DNA from: Hyphomicrobium sp.
GTDB taxonomy: Bacteria; Pseudomonadota; Alphaproteobacteria; Rhizobiales; Hyphomicrobiaceae
Assembly (NCBI GenBank): GCA_016716675.1
Contig: JADJVG010000005.1
Coordinates: 62,001 to 126,000 of the forward strand
Reading direction: 5' to 3'
DNA: 64,000 nt
Below, piece by piece: positions 17,401-27,136 of the stretch (the stretch's first letter is position 1; each line of letters begins with the position of its first letter). A model generated the notes under the pieces. The model was not told where the DNA came from. It made no database searches and worked only from the letters and a program-made list of their open reading frames with translations. The position numbers and the translations under genes are program-made.

Positions 17401-17606
17401 AATGTCTGGGTGCCCGGTGAGGGGCCGCGAGCGGCCCGAAGTTGATGGAGGTGGTCGTCACTGCTGCCGGTGGCCGATGCCAGTCGCCCTCTGGCGAGGG
17501 GAAACGGAGACATAGCCCGCAACGTGATTCTTGATCGTCGGGCGCATGAATAGGCGCTTCCGCACTTGCGCATCAAGGGGGCTGACGCCGCGTTTGGCCA
17601 GCAAGG

Positions 17607-17816
17607 TTACGCGGTGTCCTTATTGGCGTTTGGCTGTACCTCATCCGCCCCAGCACCAGGAGCGGCATCGCCGCCGGTTTCCGGGGGCTCAACCCTAGCC
17701 CGCGCCGCGGCTTTTCGTCTTTTCAGATTGGCGCGCAGTTCGGCCGCCAAGCGCTCCTCACGCTGCGCTTTACGGGCCATTTCGGCCGAATTGCCCTTGC
17801 TGCCCGTGGTATTCAT
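17607..17816 (-). CDS. Small basic conserved hypothetical protein
   Basis: 69 residues starting MNTTGSKGNSAEMARKAQRE, with a highly charged helical centre (ERLAAELRANLKRRKAAARAR) and an acidic, Gly/Pro-rich tail. Short proteins of this pattern occur beside murA in related bacteria. The second in-frame ATG at 17816 is preferred to 17831. Function unknown; possibly nucleic-acid binding because of its basic helix. Confidence 0.6.
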   Translation of the reverse strand: MNTTGSKGNSAEMARKAQREERLAAELRANLKRRKAAARARVEPPETGGDAAPGAGADEVQPNANKDTA

Positions 17817-18027
17817 ACGTCTAAACCTCATTAAATCGGCCTGGCTACCCGTCGGTGTGCCGCTGCGGAGGGCATAAAATCAGCCCCCAACAACATCACT
17901 GTGGGTGGCTTGCGACCGGCAACCGCTTATGGCAGTGTCCGCCCGCGTCGCGCAATCAGCAACCCGTTATCCCTCCAGGCAGCCGTATCGCCGCCGGGAG
18001 CCGGGCCCCGTAATGGGGACGTTTTAA

Positions 18028-18102
<75 letters not shown>

Positions 18103-18205
18103 TCGAAATCAATGGGTTACGTCGCTTGGCCACCACCACGTGTGCCGTGAGCACGCGCGAGCCTTAAACGAACCACTCCCCGCACGGTTGCCGCTAAACG
18201 CGTCA

Positions 18206-18328
18206 CTAAAATCGAGACGCGACCTTGCTCAACGCCAGGGTGATCGCAAACCAGAATGGCTTGCTCCGTGACAGCTTGAATCGATTGCACTCACGGATCA
18301 GATAATCGGCACGCTCCTGCCCATTCAT
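18206..18328 (-). CDS. Very small conserved-looking ORF, 40 residues
   Basis: Minus strand ORF beginning MNGQERADYLIRECNRFKLS and ending LSKVASRF. A good ribosome binding site (TGAGGATT) lies about seven bases before the ATG. The composition is protein-like, amphipathic with a hydrophobic centre (KPFWFAITLALSKV). No function recognised; the assignment rests on the ribosome site and codon pattern. Confidence 0.4.
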   Translation of the reverse strand: MNGQERADYLIRECNRFKLSRSKPFWFAITLALSKVASRF

Positions 18329-18398
18329 CGCAAATCCTCAGTAACAACGCCGCGCGATTGGTGCCGTTAGCGTGGCCACACATCGCGCGGTTGTACCG

Positions 18399-20153
18399 CT
18401 ATTTGCCGGGTTCACTTTGTTTGGCGGGATGTGCCTTACCCTCGAACACCGTACCCCAAATCTTGATGTCCCGGAGGGTTTCAACGCCGCCTTCATAGGG
18501 ATCCCTATCCAGCACGGCGAAGTCGGCCAGCTTGCCGGCTTCGATACTGCCCAGTTTTGTTTCCATGTTGATCATGTACGCGGCATCGATGGTGACGGCG
18601 CGAATGGCCTGATCCAGCGTCAGCCGCTCGGTGGGAGCGAACACCTTGCCTGAGAGCGTTTCTCTCGACGCTGCGGTCCACGCCAGAAACAACGGCTCAG
18701 CGGGCGCCATCGGGAAGTCCGAGTGCAGCGCCACCGGCACATTGCGTTTCACCAGACCGCCAAGCGGTGCGATGCGGGCAGCGCGATCGGTGCCGAGGCC
18801 ATTCGCAGCGTAACGGTCGCCCAGGTCATAGAGGTAGAAGGGATTGGCTGAGACCTGAGCACGCAACTCGGCAATCCGCCGCGAGACGCCGTCGTTCGCA
18901 TAGCCATAGTGTTCGATGGTGAAGCGGTGATCGGCGCGCGGCTTTTCGCCCTCCAGCATTTGCAAGGTGTCGAGCACCATCTTGGCACCGCCGTCGCCAT
19001 TGGTGTGAACATGGATCTGGTAGCCCGCATTCCAGTAGCTGCGGGCGAACTCTGCGAACGGGCCCGGTTCGCTGATCCATTCTCCGTGATGGCCGTCGAT
19101 ATAGCCAGGATCGCCAAGCTGCATAGCCTGCGAGAACATGGCGCCGTCGGCAAACAACTTGATCCCGTTGTTGAAGATCAAATGCTTCGTGTTCTGAGCC
19201 TTCAGTCCGCCGACCAATTTCATCGCCGCCTCAGGGCTCTTCAGCGCGATGGCCAGCTTCATTACATCGGGCGTGAGGCGCACGCGGACCGGCGAGTCTG
19301 GCGTATCAAAATTGCGCTTAAGCGACGCCATTTCCAAATCGTAGTTCGTGCCGCCCGTGTTCATGTCGGCGACCGTCGTGACGCCGTTGTGGGTCAGGTA
19401 GTCTCGCGTTTTCTGATAGCCCGGATCCGCGGCAGCGGGGTCGAGCAGGAAACCGGCCATATAAGGCAGGGCCACACTGAACATGCCGTCTTCCCAGAAG
19501 TGTCTATTCTTCCAGTCAATCTGCGGGTGATCTTTGTACTTATCCGCGTCCAGGCCCTTGGACTTCAGCAGTGCCAGCATCGGTGTGTTGATATAGATTT
19601 CATGCATCGAACGCTGCAGCACGAGGATGGGCACTTCTTTCGAAATGCCATCCAGAATATCGCCTGAGATCACACCATGCGTGTCGGCGCTATAGCCCCA
19701 GGTCATGAAAATCGGCGCGTCCTTCTTGCGGTCGGCAAACGCCGTCTTGAGCGCCTTCAGGTAGTCCTCTTGCCCGATGGTGGCTGGAGTTTTGTCCCCC
19801 ATCACATTCCAAGGCTCGGGTGTAATCCAGACGGTCTCGAAGGCGACTGCACCGAGGAGCGGGTGCAAATGCGGATCAATGAAACCCGGCAACAACACCT
19901 TGTCCTTGAACTGCTCGTCGATCGTGACCTTGTTGTTCTTGAGCCAGGGCTGGAGGTCTTGCAGAGAGCCGACGCTGAGGATCTCGCCGTCCCGCACAGC
20001 GACCGCCGTCGCGGCCGGCTGCGTCGGGTCCATGGTGACCACCTTCTTCGCGACGAAGACGGTAATTGCACCCGGCTCGCCCTGCGCAATGCCAGGGGCC
20101 GCTACAATCGCGGCGAGCAATGCCCAAGCCATCGTGCGGTTTGAAAGATTCAT
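18399..20153 (-). CDS. Exported amidohydrolase, YtcJ-like
   Basis: Metal-dependent hydrolase of the amidohydrolase 3 group, about 584 residues. The start at 20153 gives a clear signal peptide (MAWALLAAIVAAPGIAQGEP). The metal site HLH appears in FIDPHLHPLLG, followed by the Lys-containing IKLFADGAMFSQAM, HVHTNGDGG, IEHYGYAN and HSDFPM, and finally LGSIEAGKLADFAVLDRDPY. These are the standard positions for a mono- or binuclear metal centre. A periplasmic location is unusual for the superfamily but common in this subgroup. Natural substrate cannot be told. Confidence 0.85.
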   Translation of the reverse strand: MNLSNRTMAWALLAAIVAAPGIAQGEPGAITVFVAKKVVTMDPTQPAATAVAVRDGEILSVGSLQDLQPWLKNNKVTIDEQFKDKVLLPGFIDPHLHPLLGAVAFETVWITPEPWNVMGDKTPATIGQEDYLKALKTAFADRKKDAPIFMTWGYSADTHGVISGDILDGISKEVPILVLQRSMHEIYINTPMLALLKSKGLDADKYKDHPQIDWKNRHFWEDGMFSVALPYMAGFLLDPAAADPGYQKTRDYLTHNGVTTVADMNTGGTNYDLEMASLKRNFDTPDSPVRVRLTPDVMKLAIALKSPEAAMKLVGGLKAQNTKHLIFNNGIKLFADGAMFSQAMQLGDPGYIDGHHGEWISEPGPFAEFARSYWNAGYQIHVHTNGDGGAKMVLDTLQMLEGEKPRADHRFTIEHYGYANDGVSRRIAELRAQVSANPFYLYDLGDRYAANGLGTDRAARIAPLGGLVKRNVPVALHSDFPMAPAEPLFLAWTAASRETLSGKVFAPTERLTLDQAIRAVTIDAAYMINMETKLGSIEAGKLADFAVLDRDPYEGGVETLRDIKIWGTVFEGKAHPAKQSEPGK

Positions 20154-20687
20154 GGGTGCCACTCCTCTGCGGATACGGTGATTGGTGGCGGCTTGACTTT
20201 GACTTGAACGGACAGAGCCTTGAACGGCGAGAATGCGCTCCGGCCACATCCGATAGCCCAATGCCGCCAAGATACATCAATTCCGCATCGGCGGCAGCTT
20301 GTGAGACGGTGGCGGACGCTTCGGGGCTGGTCATATTATCGGGAATGCCGACCGATGTGTGGAACAGAGGGTAAATTCCGGTGAAGGACATAAGATTGCG
20401 GCTCGAAGCGTTTGCGGACAACGGGCCTTTGCCGTTCCAGGAGCGGGATTAAGAACGATGGCTGATCGGCTCGGGCGTAACGCCGCTCCGTCCCTTTAGT
20501 CACTATGCCCCACTATAGCCCCGCGCAAACGCACACTGCAGGGCATCTTCAATCTCTCGAAGGCGCGGTCAATTTTGATCGCCGAATCCAATCCTCAATT
20601 GGTCAAATTTCCATGCCCTTGCACCGCATGCCAGTGGCCGCAAGCGACACCGGCGCAGCACCTCTCGCATGGGCGCGCAATGACCTG
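20154..20687. other. Gene-free stretch upstream of the amidohydrolase
   Basis: About 530 bases between the amidohydrolase start and the end of the DoxX gene, both on the minus strand. Open frames here are antisense or lack ribosome sites and recognisable domains. I see only the likely amidohydrolase promoter region and no convincing terminator. Confidence 0.4.
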
Positions 20688-21080
20688 TCAAGGCAGATAG
20701 CTGAAGATGCCGCTTGGTGCGCCGCCGAAGAGCGCAATCGTTCCTGCCCCGGCCACGGCAAGAGCGAAATAGCCGCCCGCCGATGTCACATGGAGCAAGA
20801 GCTCGTTGAGGTTGTTCCGATGGGCGTCATAGCCTGTCACGAGACACCAGAGTCCGAGCAGGACGCTGGCGGTGCGCACGGGATAGCCCAGCACGAGCAT
20901 GACGCCGCCGACCAGTTCACAAAGGCCTATCAAGTAAGCAAACGCGGTGGGATCGGGTAGACCAATGGCCCTCAGTGCAGGCAACAGCTTAACCTCGCCG
21001 CCGCGCAACTTCATATATCCCCAAATGATGAAGGGGACGCCCAGGAATAGCCGCGCGATCAATAGTGCTTCATCATACAT
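20688..21080 (-). CDS. DoxX family membrane protein
   Basis: 130-residue inner membrane protein with four transmembrane helices. MYDEALLIARLFLGVPFIIW, the loop KLRGGEVKLLPALRAIGLPD, and AYLIGLCELVGGVMLVLGYP are typical DoxX features. The start at 21080 is preferred to the longer frame from 21218, which adds non-hydrophobic Cys-rich sequence. Family members are linked to quinone, thiosulfate or oxidative stress chemistry; the specific role is unknown. Confidence 0.82.
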   Translation of the reverse strand: MYDEALLIARLFLGVPFIIWGYMKLRGGEVKLLPALRAIGLPDPTAFAYLIGLCELVGGVMLVLGYPVRTASVLLGLWCLVTGYDAHRNNLNELLLHVTSAGGYFALAVAGAGTIALFGGAPSGIFSYLP

Positions 21081-21750
21081 GGTTAGCCCCTGGGTTTTGC
21101 TGGTGTCGTCTCCGTTCCACATAACCTCACGGCATCGAGCGCGTGCGAGCCGGTCACCTCCGTAACTGCAGCGCGTCGGGCAAGTTTCATAATTTCCGGC
21201 ATCCGGCCAACATGGCAAGGCTTGCTCCCTGAGACCCGGAGTTCGCGAAACAAATCACCAGTTTTTGGGGGCTGTCAATCGGCGTCAAGGGCCGGCATAC
21301 GTCGTTCCAATAGGCGGCGTATGCGAACTTTCCGATGAGCTGCTGACAATTCCTGCATAAACGCAATCGAACGTACGCAATCAGCGCTTCTTCTAAATCT
21401 GTTCGGCAGAAGCTCGATGGCCCTGAACTGAGATCCAGGCATCACCTCAATTTTGATGCCGCTGCCAGCCCAATCCGCCGCAATATTGTCAACGACAAAT
21501 CAGCTCGCTGAAGTATACGGATTTGTGATCTTTGCATTCTCGCAACTCGTTGCACGATCACGAAGACACCACCAGCATGCGACGTGTGGCTGCAAATCGC
21601 GATTATATCGGCTTGCCGCGCTTGCGCCTCTTCCGCCATCGGCACCCTCTCCCTACATGAACCTTGACCCAGAGGCATTGCAAACACGAGTCCGGCCCAT
21701 TGGGCCGAATGTGGAGACAGTCTTTGCTCGACAAGCACAACAAAGCCGGT
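21081..21750. other. Gene-free stretch between doxX and emrA
   Basis: About 670 bases between divergent genes. A regulator might be expected before an EmrAB pair, but no open frame here has a recognisable DNA-binding domain. Frames at 21442-21804 (minus) and 21453-21800 (plus) look like chance. Confidence 0.4.
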
Positions 21751-22908
21751 ATGGGGAACGATGGCCGGACTCAGGGCAACGGGCTGAAGCCTCGCGCTGA
21801 ACAACAGCCCGCGATCGACGGCGAAGCATTGAACAACCGCCCCAATAAAACCTCAGCCGACGCGACTACCGGCCAGGAAAACCCGCGCCACAAGCGTATG
21901 AAGTGGGTGGCCATGATGATGGCGGCGATTGTCGTGATTGCCGCAATCGTAGCAGGCGCGGAATGGTGGCGCGTCGCCCGGCACTTTGAGTCTACCGATG
22001 ATGCATTCATTGGCGCGCGTCAGTATTCGATCGCGGCCAAAGTAAGTGGCTATGTGCTCGATATTCCCGTGACAGACAATCAGGTCGTTGAAGTCGGCGC
22101 ACCGCTGGTACGGATCGACGACCGCGACTATCAGGTGGCCTTGCGCCAGAGCCAGGCACAACTGAAAGAGGCCGAAAGCAGCCTCGCCAGTTCCGTCGCG
22201 ACAATCGACGCTCAGAATGCCCAGATCGAACAAGCCCAGGCGCAGATCAAAGTGGCAACCGCAGCGCTGACGTATGCAGAGCAGGAATCCGTCCGCTTCA
22301 GCACTCTGGCTAAGCACGGCAACGCCTCGACGGAGCGCGCCGAGCAGACCAGCTCCGATCTCGTGCAAAAGCGCGCGGGGCTCGCCGCTGCCAAGGCCGC
22401 AGCCGATGTCGCACAAAAGCAGCTTGGCGTCCTTGAAGCGCAACGCGCGGGCGCTGAAGCCAACGTCGCGCAAGCCAAAGCGGCGGTGGCCCAAGCAGAA
22501 CTCAATGTTTCCCACGCAACGGCATTCGCCGCCCAGCGCGGTCGCGTCGTTCAGCTTTCGGCGGCGAAGGGGCAATTGGCGCAGGTCGGCCAAGCCCTGA
22601 TGATGTTCGTGCCCGATCATCTATGGGTCATTGCCAACTTCAAGGAAACGCAGATTACCAATATGCGGCCGGGGCAGCCCGTTGACGTCGTGATCGACGC
22701 CTATCCAGATCGCAAATTTCATGGTCACGTCGAGAGCATTCAGCCGGGCTCCGGGACCGCATTCAGTCTCTTGCCCGCAGAGAATGCAACCGGCAACTTT
22801 GTCAAAGTCACGCAGCGCATCCCCGTCAAGATCGCGCTCGACGATGTTCCTGATGATATTGCCTTAGGTCCGGGAATGTCGGTTTATCCGGAGGTTCGCG
22901 TGAGATGA
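21751..22908 (+). CDS. emrA: EmrA-type multidrug efflux adaptor
   Basis: Membrane fusion protein of a major-facilitator tripartite pump. 385 residues from the ATG at 21751: basic N-terminal tail, one transmembrane helix (VAMMMAAIVVIAAIVAGAEW), then the family start STDDAFIGARQYSIAAKVSG, a long coiled-coil hairpin rich in Gln and Ala, and the beta barrel DHLWVIANFKETQITNMRPG and FHGHVESIQPGSGTAFSLLP. An in-frame TTG at 21664 would add 29 residues. It overlaps the transporter gene by four bases, which implies translational coupling. Confidence 0.93.
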   Translation: MGNDGRTQGNGLKPRAEQQPAIDGEALNNRPNKTSADATTGQENPRHKRMKWVAMMMAAIVVIAAIVAGAEWWRVARHFESTDDAFIGARQYSIAAKVSGYVLDIPVTDNQVVEVGAPLVRIDDRDYQVALRQSQAQLKEAESSLASSVATIDAQNAQIEQAQAQIKVATAALTYAEQESVRFSTLAKHGNASTERAEQTSSDLVQKRAGLAAAKAAADVAQKQLGVLEAQRAGAEANVAQAKAAVAQAELNVSHATAFAAQRGRVVQLSAAKGQLAQVGQALMMFVPDHLWVIANFKETQITNMRPGQPVDVVIDAYPDRKFHGHVESIQPGSGTAFSLLPAENATGNFVKVTQRIPVKIALDDVPDDIALGPGMSVYPEVRVR

Positions 22909-24512
22909 CCGCGGCCGTCGCCGCATCACAGCCGAATTTGTACTCATCCGCGGGGAAGCATAACCCGTGGCTGATCGCCGTCGTCTTGTCGATCGCGACG
23001 TTCATGGAAGTACTCGACATTACGATCGCAAATGTTGCCTTGCGCAACATTGCCGGCAGTCTCGCCGCATCGTTTGACCAGAGCACCTGGATACTGACGA
23101 GCTACCTTATTGCCAATGCGGTGATCCTACCGCTCAGTGGCTGGCTCGCCACCATCATCGGGCGCAAACGCTTCTACATGGGTTGCGTCGCCACCTTCAC
23201 CCTAGCGTCATTCCTGTGCGGCATGGCCTGGAACCTGTCGTCACTCATTGTATTCCGCATTCTCCAAGGGCTCGGCGGCGGCGGCTTGGCGTCATCAGAG
23301 CAAGCCATCCTTGCCGACACCTTCCCGCCCGAAAAGCGCGGGCAGGCTTTCGCTATCTACGGTGTCGCTGTCGTGGTCGCGCCGACGATCGGCCCGACGC
23401 TTGGTGGATGGATCACAGACAATGCCTCCTGGCATTGGGTGTTCTTCATCAACATCCCCATGGGGCTGCTGTCGCTTCTTCTCGTAAACTGGCTGGTGCA
23501 AGAACCGGTTGCGACCGAACGTGAACGCCAAAAATTGCTGAGCCAAGGGACCAGGATCGATTATCTCGGCTTCGTGTTGGTGGCTTTGGGATTGGGCTGT
23601 CTCGAAGTCGTTCTCGACGAGGGCGAGAGAAACGACTGGTTTTCCTCCAGCTTCATCGTCACGTTCGCGATCATCTCCGCGGTATCGTTGGTAGCCATGG
23701 TGTTGTGGGAGCTACGATGCAGGGCTCCCGTGGTCGATATTCGCCTGCTCGGTGAGCGCCAATTCGGCACCTGCTTTCTGCTTATGCTTGTGGTTGGCGC
23801 CATTCTGATCGGTACGACACAGTTGGTTCCGCAGCTGCTGCAAACCCAATTCGGCTACACCGCAACGCTGGCGGGACTGGCCTTGTCTCCGGGTGGAGCG
23901 ATCATGATCGTGATGATGCCGGTGGCCGGCCTCCTTTCCGGCAAGGTGCAGCCACGCTGGCTCGTCGCGCTCGGTTTGGTGATCACCGCTTTCGCCATGT
24001 GGTATCCGACCCGCCTCGATGGACAGATCACGCTCGTATGGGCCGCAGGCATCCGCTTGTTGCTGTCGCTCGGCCTGCCTTTCCTGTTCTTGCCGCTGAC
24101 GGCCGCATCCTACACTGGACTTGACCAGAGCCGGACGAGCCAAGCGTCAGCCTTGTTCAATGTCGCAAGAAACCTCGGTGGCAGTTTCGGCGTGGCTGCG
24201 ACGCAAACGCTGATGCAGCAGCGCGAGCAATTTCATCATACTCGCTTGATTGAGCACATCACTCCGACGGCACCCAATTTCCAGAACGCGCTGAGCGACC
24301 TCACCGCATATTTCGTAGCGCACGGGTCAACCGCAGCGGTTGCCGGTCACCAGGCCATCGCCTGGATGGCAAATACGATCGACCGACAGGCGGCCCTGTT
24401 GTCTTTCATCGACGTCAGTTGGGTGTTCATGGTGACAGCGATTGTTGTTCTGCCGTTGGCGCTTGTGCTGCGCCCGATCCCTCTTGGCAAGTCTCCGGCA
24501 GCGCCTTCGTGA
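22905..24512 (+). CDS. emrB: EmrB/QacA-type (DHA2) multidrug transporter
   Basis: Proton-driven drug exporter with 14 predicted helices, 535 residues. Motifs: FMEVLDITIANVALRNIAG (motif D1), WLATIIGRKRFYMG (motif A), RILQGLGGGGLASSEQAIL (motif B) and the antiporter motif C region VVVAPTIGPTLGGWI. Starts on the last codons of emrA (ATGA overlap). Its 3' end overlaps the convergent small gene at 24427 by 86 bases. Confidence 0.94.
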   Translation: MTAAVAASQPNLYSSAGKHNPWLIAVVLSIATFMEVLDITIANVALRNIAGSLAASFDQSTWILTSYLIANAVILPLSGWLATIIGRKRFYMGCVATFTLASFLCGMAWNLSSLIVFRILQGLGGGGLASSEQAILADTFPPEKRGQAFAIYGVAVVVAPTIGPTLGGWITDNASWHWVFFINIPMGLLSLLLVNWLVQEPVATERERQKLLSQGTRIDYLGFVLVALGLGCLEVVLDEGERNDWFSSSFIVTFAIISAVSLVAMVLWELRCRAPVVDIRLLGERQFGTCFLLMLVVGAILIGTTQLVPQLLQTQFGYTATLAGLALSPGGAIMIVMMPVAGLLSGKVQPRWLVALGLVITAFAMWYPTRLDGQITLVWAAGIRLLLSLGLPFLFLPLTAASYTGLDQSRTSQASALFNVARNLGGSFGVAATQTLMQQREQFHHTRLIEHITPTAPNFQNALSDLTAYFVAHGSTAAVAGHQAIAWMANTIDRQAALLSFIDVSWVFMVTAIVVLPLALVLRPIPLGKSPAAPS

Positions 24513-24774
24513 GGATCGCGCGCACCGCTGAAAGGCCCGGATCGTCGGACTTATTCATAATGCCGACGAGCTGCACCCAGTGATCATCGCAAGCGCTGTC
24601 GAGGAAGCTCCGCACGGTTGAGGCGATAATTTCAGCCGGCCCCCTGCCCTCGGCGTCGGCAGCGGCCGTGAGGCGCGCGACCAACGCCGGCTCGTCGAGT
24701 GCCGCAACGAGGTCTAGCGCCACCTTTGGGTCATCGAGCGCCGCAATTAAGTGTCCAAGCATGAGCGTCCTCAC
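24427..24774 (-). CDS. Hypothetical protein at the end of the nar operon
   Basis: 115 residues, largely helical and acidic (LIAALDDPKVALDLVAALDE, AEIIASTVRSFLDSACDDHW). No known domain is recognised. Its start overlaps the stop of the parvulin gene by four bases, and so it is the sixth gene of the narGHJI transcript. It overlaps emrB at its 3' end, but the coupling to its upstream neighbour supports translation. Possibly a dedicated nitrate reductase accessory protein. Confidence 0.6.
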   Translation of the reverse strand: MRTLMLGHLIAALDDPKVALDLVAALDEPALVARLTAAADAEGRGPAEIIASTVRSFLDSACDDHWVQLVGIMNKSDDPGLSAVRAILTKALPETCQEGSGAAQAPTAEQQSLSP

Positions 24775-25661
24775 TGCACCAAGGGCGACGTCGCACCGTC
24801 TAAATTGATCCCGCTGATAACCGCGCGCCCGACCAGAAGGGATACGTATTGCGCTGTCGCTTGGCGGTGAACATGGTCTTCGAGATACGTCTGAATACGC
24901 TCGCGCACGACGTCAAACGGCAAAGTCTGGCCGTCGATCCGCCGCGCAAGGCGGATGATATGAACGCCATAGCGCGTCTCCACCGGTTGCGATATTTCAC
25001 CGGGAGAAAGAGCGGTGAGAGCCGCTTCGAACTCAGCCGTGGTATCACCTGGCCCGATCTGACCGAGGCTGCCTCCGAGCGCCGCCGAAGGACAATCTGA
25101 GAGGTCGCGAGCCAGCGCCGCAAAGTCACCCGGCGCCTTTGCCAGAGCCGCAGCGATCGCCGTTGCCTTGTCCCGCGCGACGGCAAAGGCCGTTTCGTCA
25201 TCACGGCGCGCCGCGAAAAGAATGTGATCAGCTTCGTAGAGCGGCGCCGTCATGAAGCGGCGGCGATTGTTGTCGTAGAACCGGCGCAGCATCTCCTCAT
25301 CCGCATTGGGCGTGCGCACCTCGCGATCAATAAGAGCCCGTATCCGCGCATCATCCGCGGTTTCGACCCGCCCATCCTCGTCGGTGTTCGGCTCAACGCG
25401 TACGTCCAACCGCTGCGCCTCTTGTAACAGAAGCTCGCGGACGACCAGTGCGCGGGTAGCCGCCAGCCAACCCTCACCCGGATTGCGCGCCGGAAAGTTC
25501 TGGATCTCCGCCGCGATCGCCTTACGCGAGATCACGACGCCGTTGACGGTGACAGGCGGCATGGCGACCGGTTCCCGCTGCTTAACAGATGGCGCGGAAT
25601 GATGGTCGTTGCACGCCTCGGTGGCGTTCTTATCCGCGTGGTTTACGACGATGGTGACCAT
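24771..25661 (-). CDS. PpiC-type parvulin peptidyl-prolyl isomerase in the nar operon
   Basis: 296 residues. N-terminal helical part (PPVTVNGVVISRKAIAAEIQ ... ATRALVVRELLLQEAQRL), then a parvulin domain (about 145-240) with YEADHILFAA, SDCPSAALGGSLGQIGPGD and VETRYGVHIIRLARR. A GGAG ribosome site lies seven bases before the ATG and three bases separate it from narI. Related parvulins in nitrate reductase operons (often called NifM/NarM-like) assist maturation. No signal peptide, so cytoplasmic. Confidence 0.87.
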   Translation of the reverse strand: MVTIVVNHADKNATEACNDHHSAPSVKQREPVAMPPVTVNGVVISRKAIAAEIQNFPARNPGEGWLAATRALVVRELLLQEAQRLDVRVEPNTDEDGRVETADDARIRALIDREVRTPNADEEMLRRFYDNNRRRFMTAPLYEADHILFAARRDDETAFAVARDKATAIAAALAKAPGDFAALARDLSDCPSAALGGSLGQIGPGDTTAEFEAALTALSPGEISQPVETRYGVHIIRLARRIDGQTLPFDVVRERIQTYLEDHVHRQATAQYVSLLVGRAVISGINLDGATSPLVQ

Positions 25662-25664
25662 GAC

Positions 25665-26429
25665 TTACTCCGCCGCTTCGTGAGTGGACTTGCCGGGAAG
25701 AAGCCGGGGTGCAGCGCCCTTAGCCGGCTGCGCCCGCCCGTTGGTGAAGCGTGTGCGCACCACCTGATAACCGGGGCGGCCCAGGTACCAGATCGGCGCG
25801 CTCCACACATGGACGAGCCTCGTGAACGGGAAGACGAGGAAGATCGTCATGCCCACGAAGAGGTGCGCTTTGAAGATCAGGCTCGCATCCGAGACGTATT
25901 GAGCCGCCGACGGCTGCAGCGTCAGAATGCCTTGCGCCCAGTACATAAACTTCACCATCTCGCCGCCGTCCATATGTTGGAGCGAGACGAAAATGGTGGA
26001 GAGGCCGAGCGTCAGCTGCAGCCAGAGCAACAACAAGATGGCGGTGTCAGCGAAGCTCGATGTCATGCGGATGCGCGGGTCCATCAGGCGCCGATGCGCG
26101 AGCAGCGCAATGCCGATGAAGCAGAAAATCCCGGCAATGCCGCCGACGACGATGGCCAGTCCTTGCTTGAAGCCGTGACTGATGCCGAGCGTCTCGAACA
26201 CCCAGAGCGGCGTCAGCAGACCGAAGAAGTGACCAAAGAAGATCACCAGAATACCAACGTGAAAGAGGTTCGATCCCCACCGCAGCTGATGCCGGCGAAG
26301 GAGCTGCGACGACCCGGATTTCCAAGTGTATTGCTCGCGATCGAAGCGCAGCAGGCTGCCCACGAAAAAGACGGTGAGGCACAATGACGGGTACCAACCG
26401 AAGAGGACGGAGTTGATGGTTTCTGACAT
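25665..26429 (-). CDS. narI: Nitrate reductase gamma subunit, cytochrome b
   Basis: Membrane dihaem cytochrome b that takes electrons from quinol and passes them to NarH. 254 residues with five transmembrane helices. The start SVLFGWYPSLCLTVFFVGSL, the haem-binding HVGILVIFFGHFFGLLTP and, near the C-terminus, KAHLFVGMTIFLVFPFTRLVHVWS carry the conserved His residues. In line with narJ, 14 bases away. Confidence 0.95.
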   Translation of the reverse strand: MSETINSVLFGWYPSLCLTVFFVGSLLRFDREQYTWKSGSSQLLRRHQLRWGSNLFHVGILVIFFGHFFGLLTPLWVFETLGISHGFKQGLAIVVGGIAGIFCFIGIALLAHRRLMDPRIRMTSSFADTAILLLLWLQLTLGLSTIFVSLQHMDGGEMVKFMYWAQGILTLQPSAAQYVSDASLIFKAHLFVGMTIFLVFPFTRLVHVWSAPIWYLGRPGYQVVRTRFTNGRAQPAKGAAPRLLPGKSTHEAAE

Positions 26430-26443
26430 TGCCTTGTCCTCCG

Positions 26444-27136
26444 TTAAGGGTTGTTGTGGCGCGCATCACGGCGGCCAGCTCGCATCTGGATTCTCAATCG
26501 ATCGACAGAGCAGCCGTCGCCCGCGTCACCCGGACCGAAGCTGACGGCTGTCTCTTCCCAGGACGCATCGAGCGCCGCGAGATCGTCGGGAGCAGTCTCG
26601 GCCGCTGCCTCAATCACTGGGGCCACTGCGTCAGCACCAGCAGCGCTGCGGATTGCCGAGAAAACCGCGGCATAGGGCGACTCGCGTGCCGCAAGACGCC
26701 CCTCGACCGTCGAAATAATATGCATCGCTTCGCCAAGCACCGACCGTGCCTCGTCGATGGGAAGTGTCGACAGATATTCGAGGAACAGCGGCAGGTAATC
26801 CGGCACTTCATTGGCCGCCAGCGTTAATCCGCCTTTTTCGTAGAGCATGGCGAGATCGACCATCGCTTGCCCACGATCTCGGCTTTCGCCGTGGACATGC
26901 TCGAACAGATGTAGCGATAGCCGCTTGGTCTTATCGAAGAGATCGACATAGCGCTCCTGCATGTCAAAGAGGTCCGATCCTGCGAGCTCTGCAACAAGCG
27001 GCTGCAAGGCTCGGTACGTTTCGAGATCGACTAGGTTCTCAGATCGAATGATGGCATCGATCTCGCTGCTGGCGGCCTGCAAATCTTCGCTTGGATAGGA
27101 GAGCAGCGCCGAAAGGGCCTTGAATGTCTTTGCCAT
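26444..27136 (-). CDS. narJ: Nitrate reductase molybdenum cofactor assembly chaperone
   Basis: Cytoplasmic chaperone that binds apo-NarG during cofactor insertion. 230 residues: MAKTFKALSALLSYPSEDLQ at the start, then the family core SLHLFEHVHGESRDRGQAMV and PDYLPLFLEYLSTLP. The ATG at 27136 overlaps the narH stop codon by one base, making the start secure even though the frame is open further upstream. Confidence 0.95.
   Translation of the reverse strand: MAKTFKALSALLSYPSEDLQAASSEIDAIIRSENLVDLETYRALQPLVAELAGSDLFDMQERYVDLFDKTKRLSLHLFEHVHGESRDRGQAMVDLAMLYEKGGLTLAANEVPDYLPLFLEYLSTLPIDEARSVLGEAMHIISTVEGRLAARESPYAAVFSAIRSAAGADAVAPVIEAAAETAPDDLAALDASWEETAVSFGPGDAGDGCSVDRLRIQMRAGRRDARHNNP

Noticed and set aside
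21442..21804. 120-residue minus-strand frame upstream of emrA
   Set aside because: It overlaps the start of emrA in antisense, has no domain and no ribosome site.
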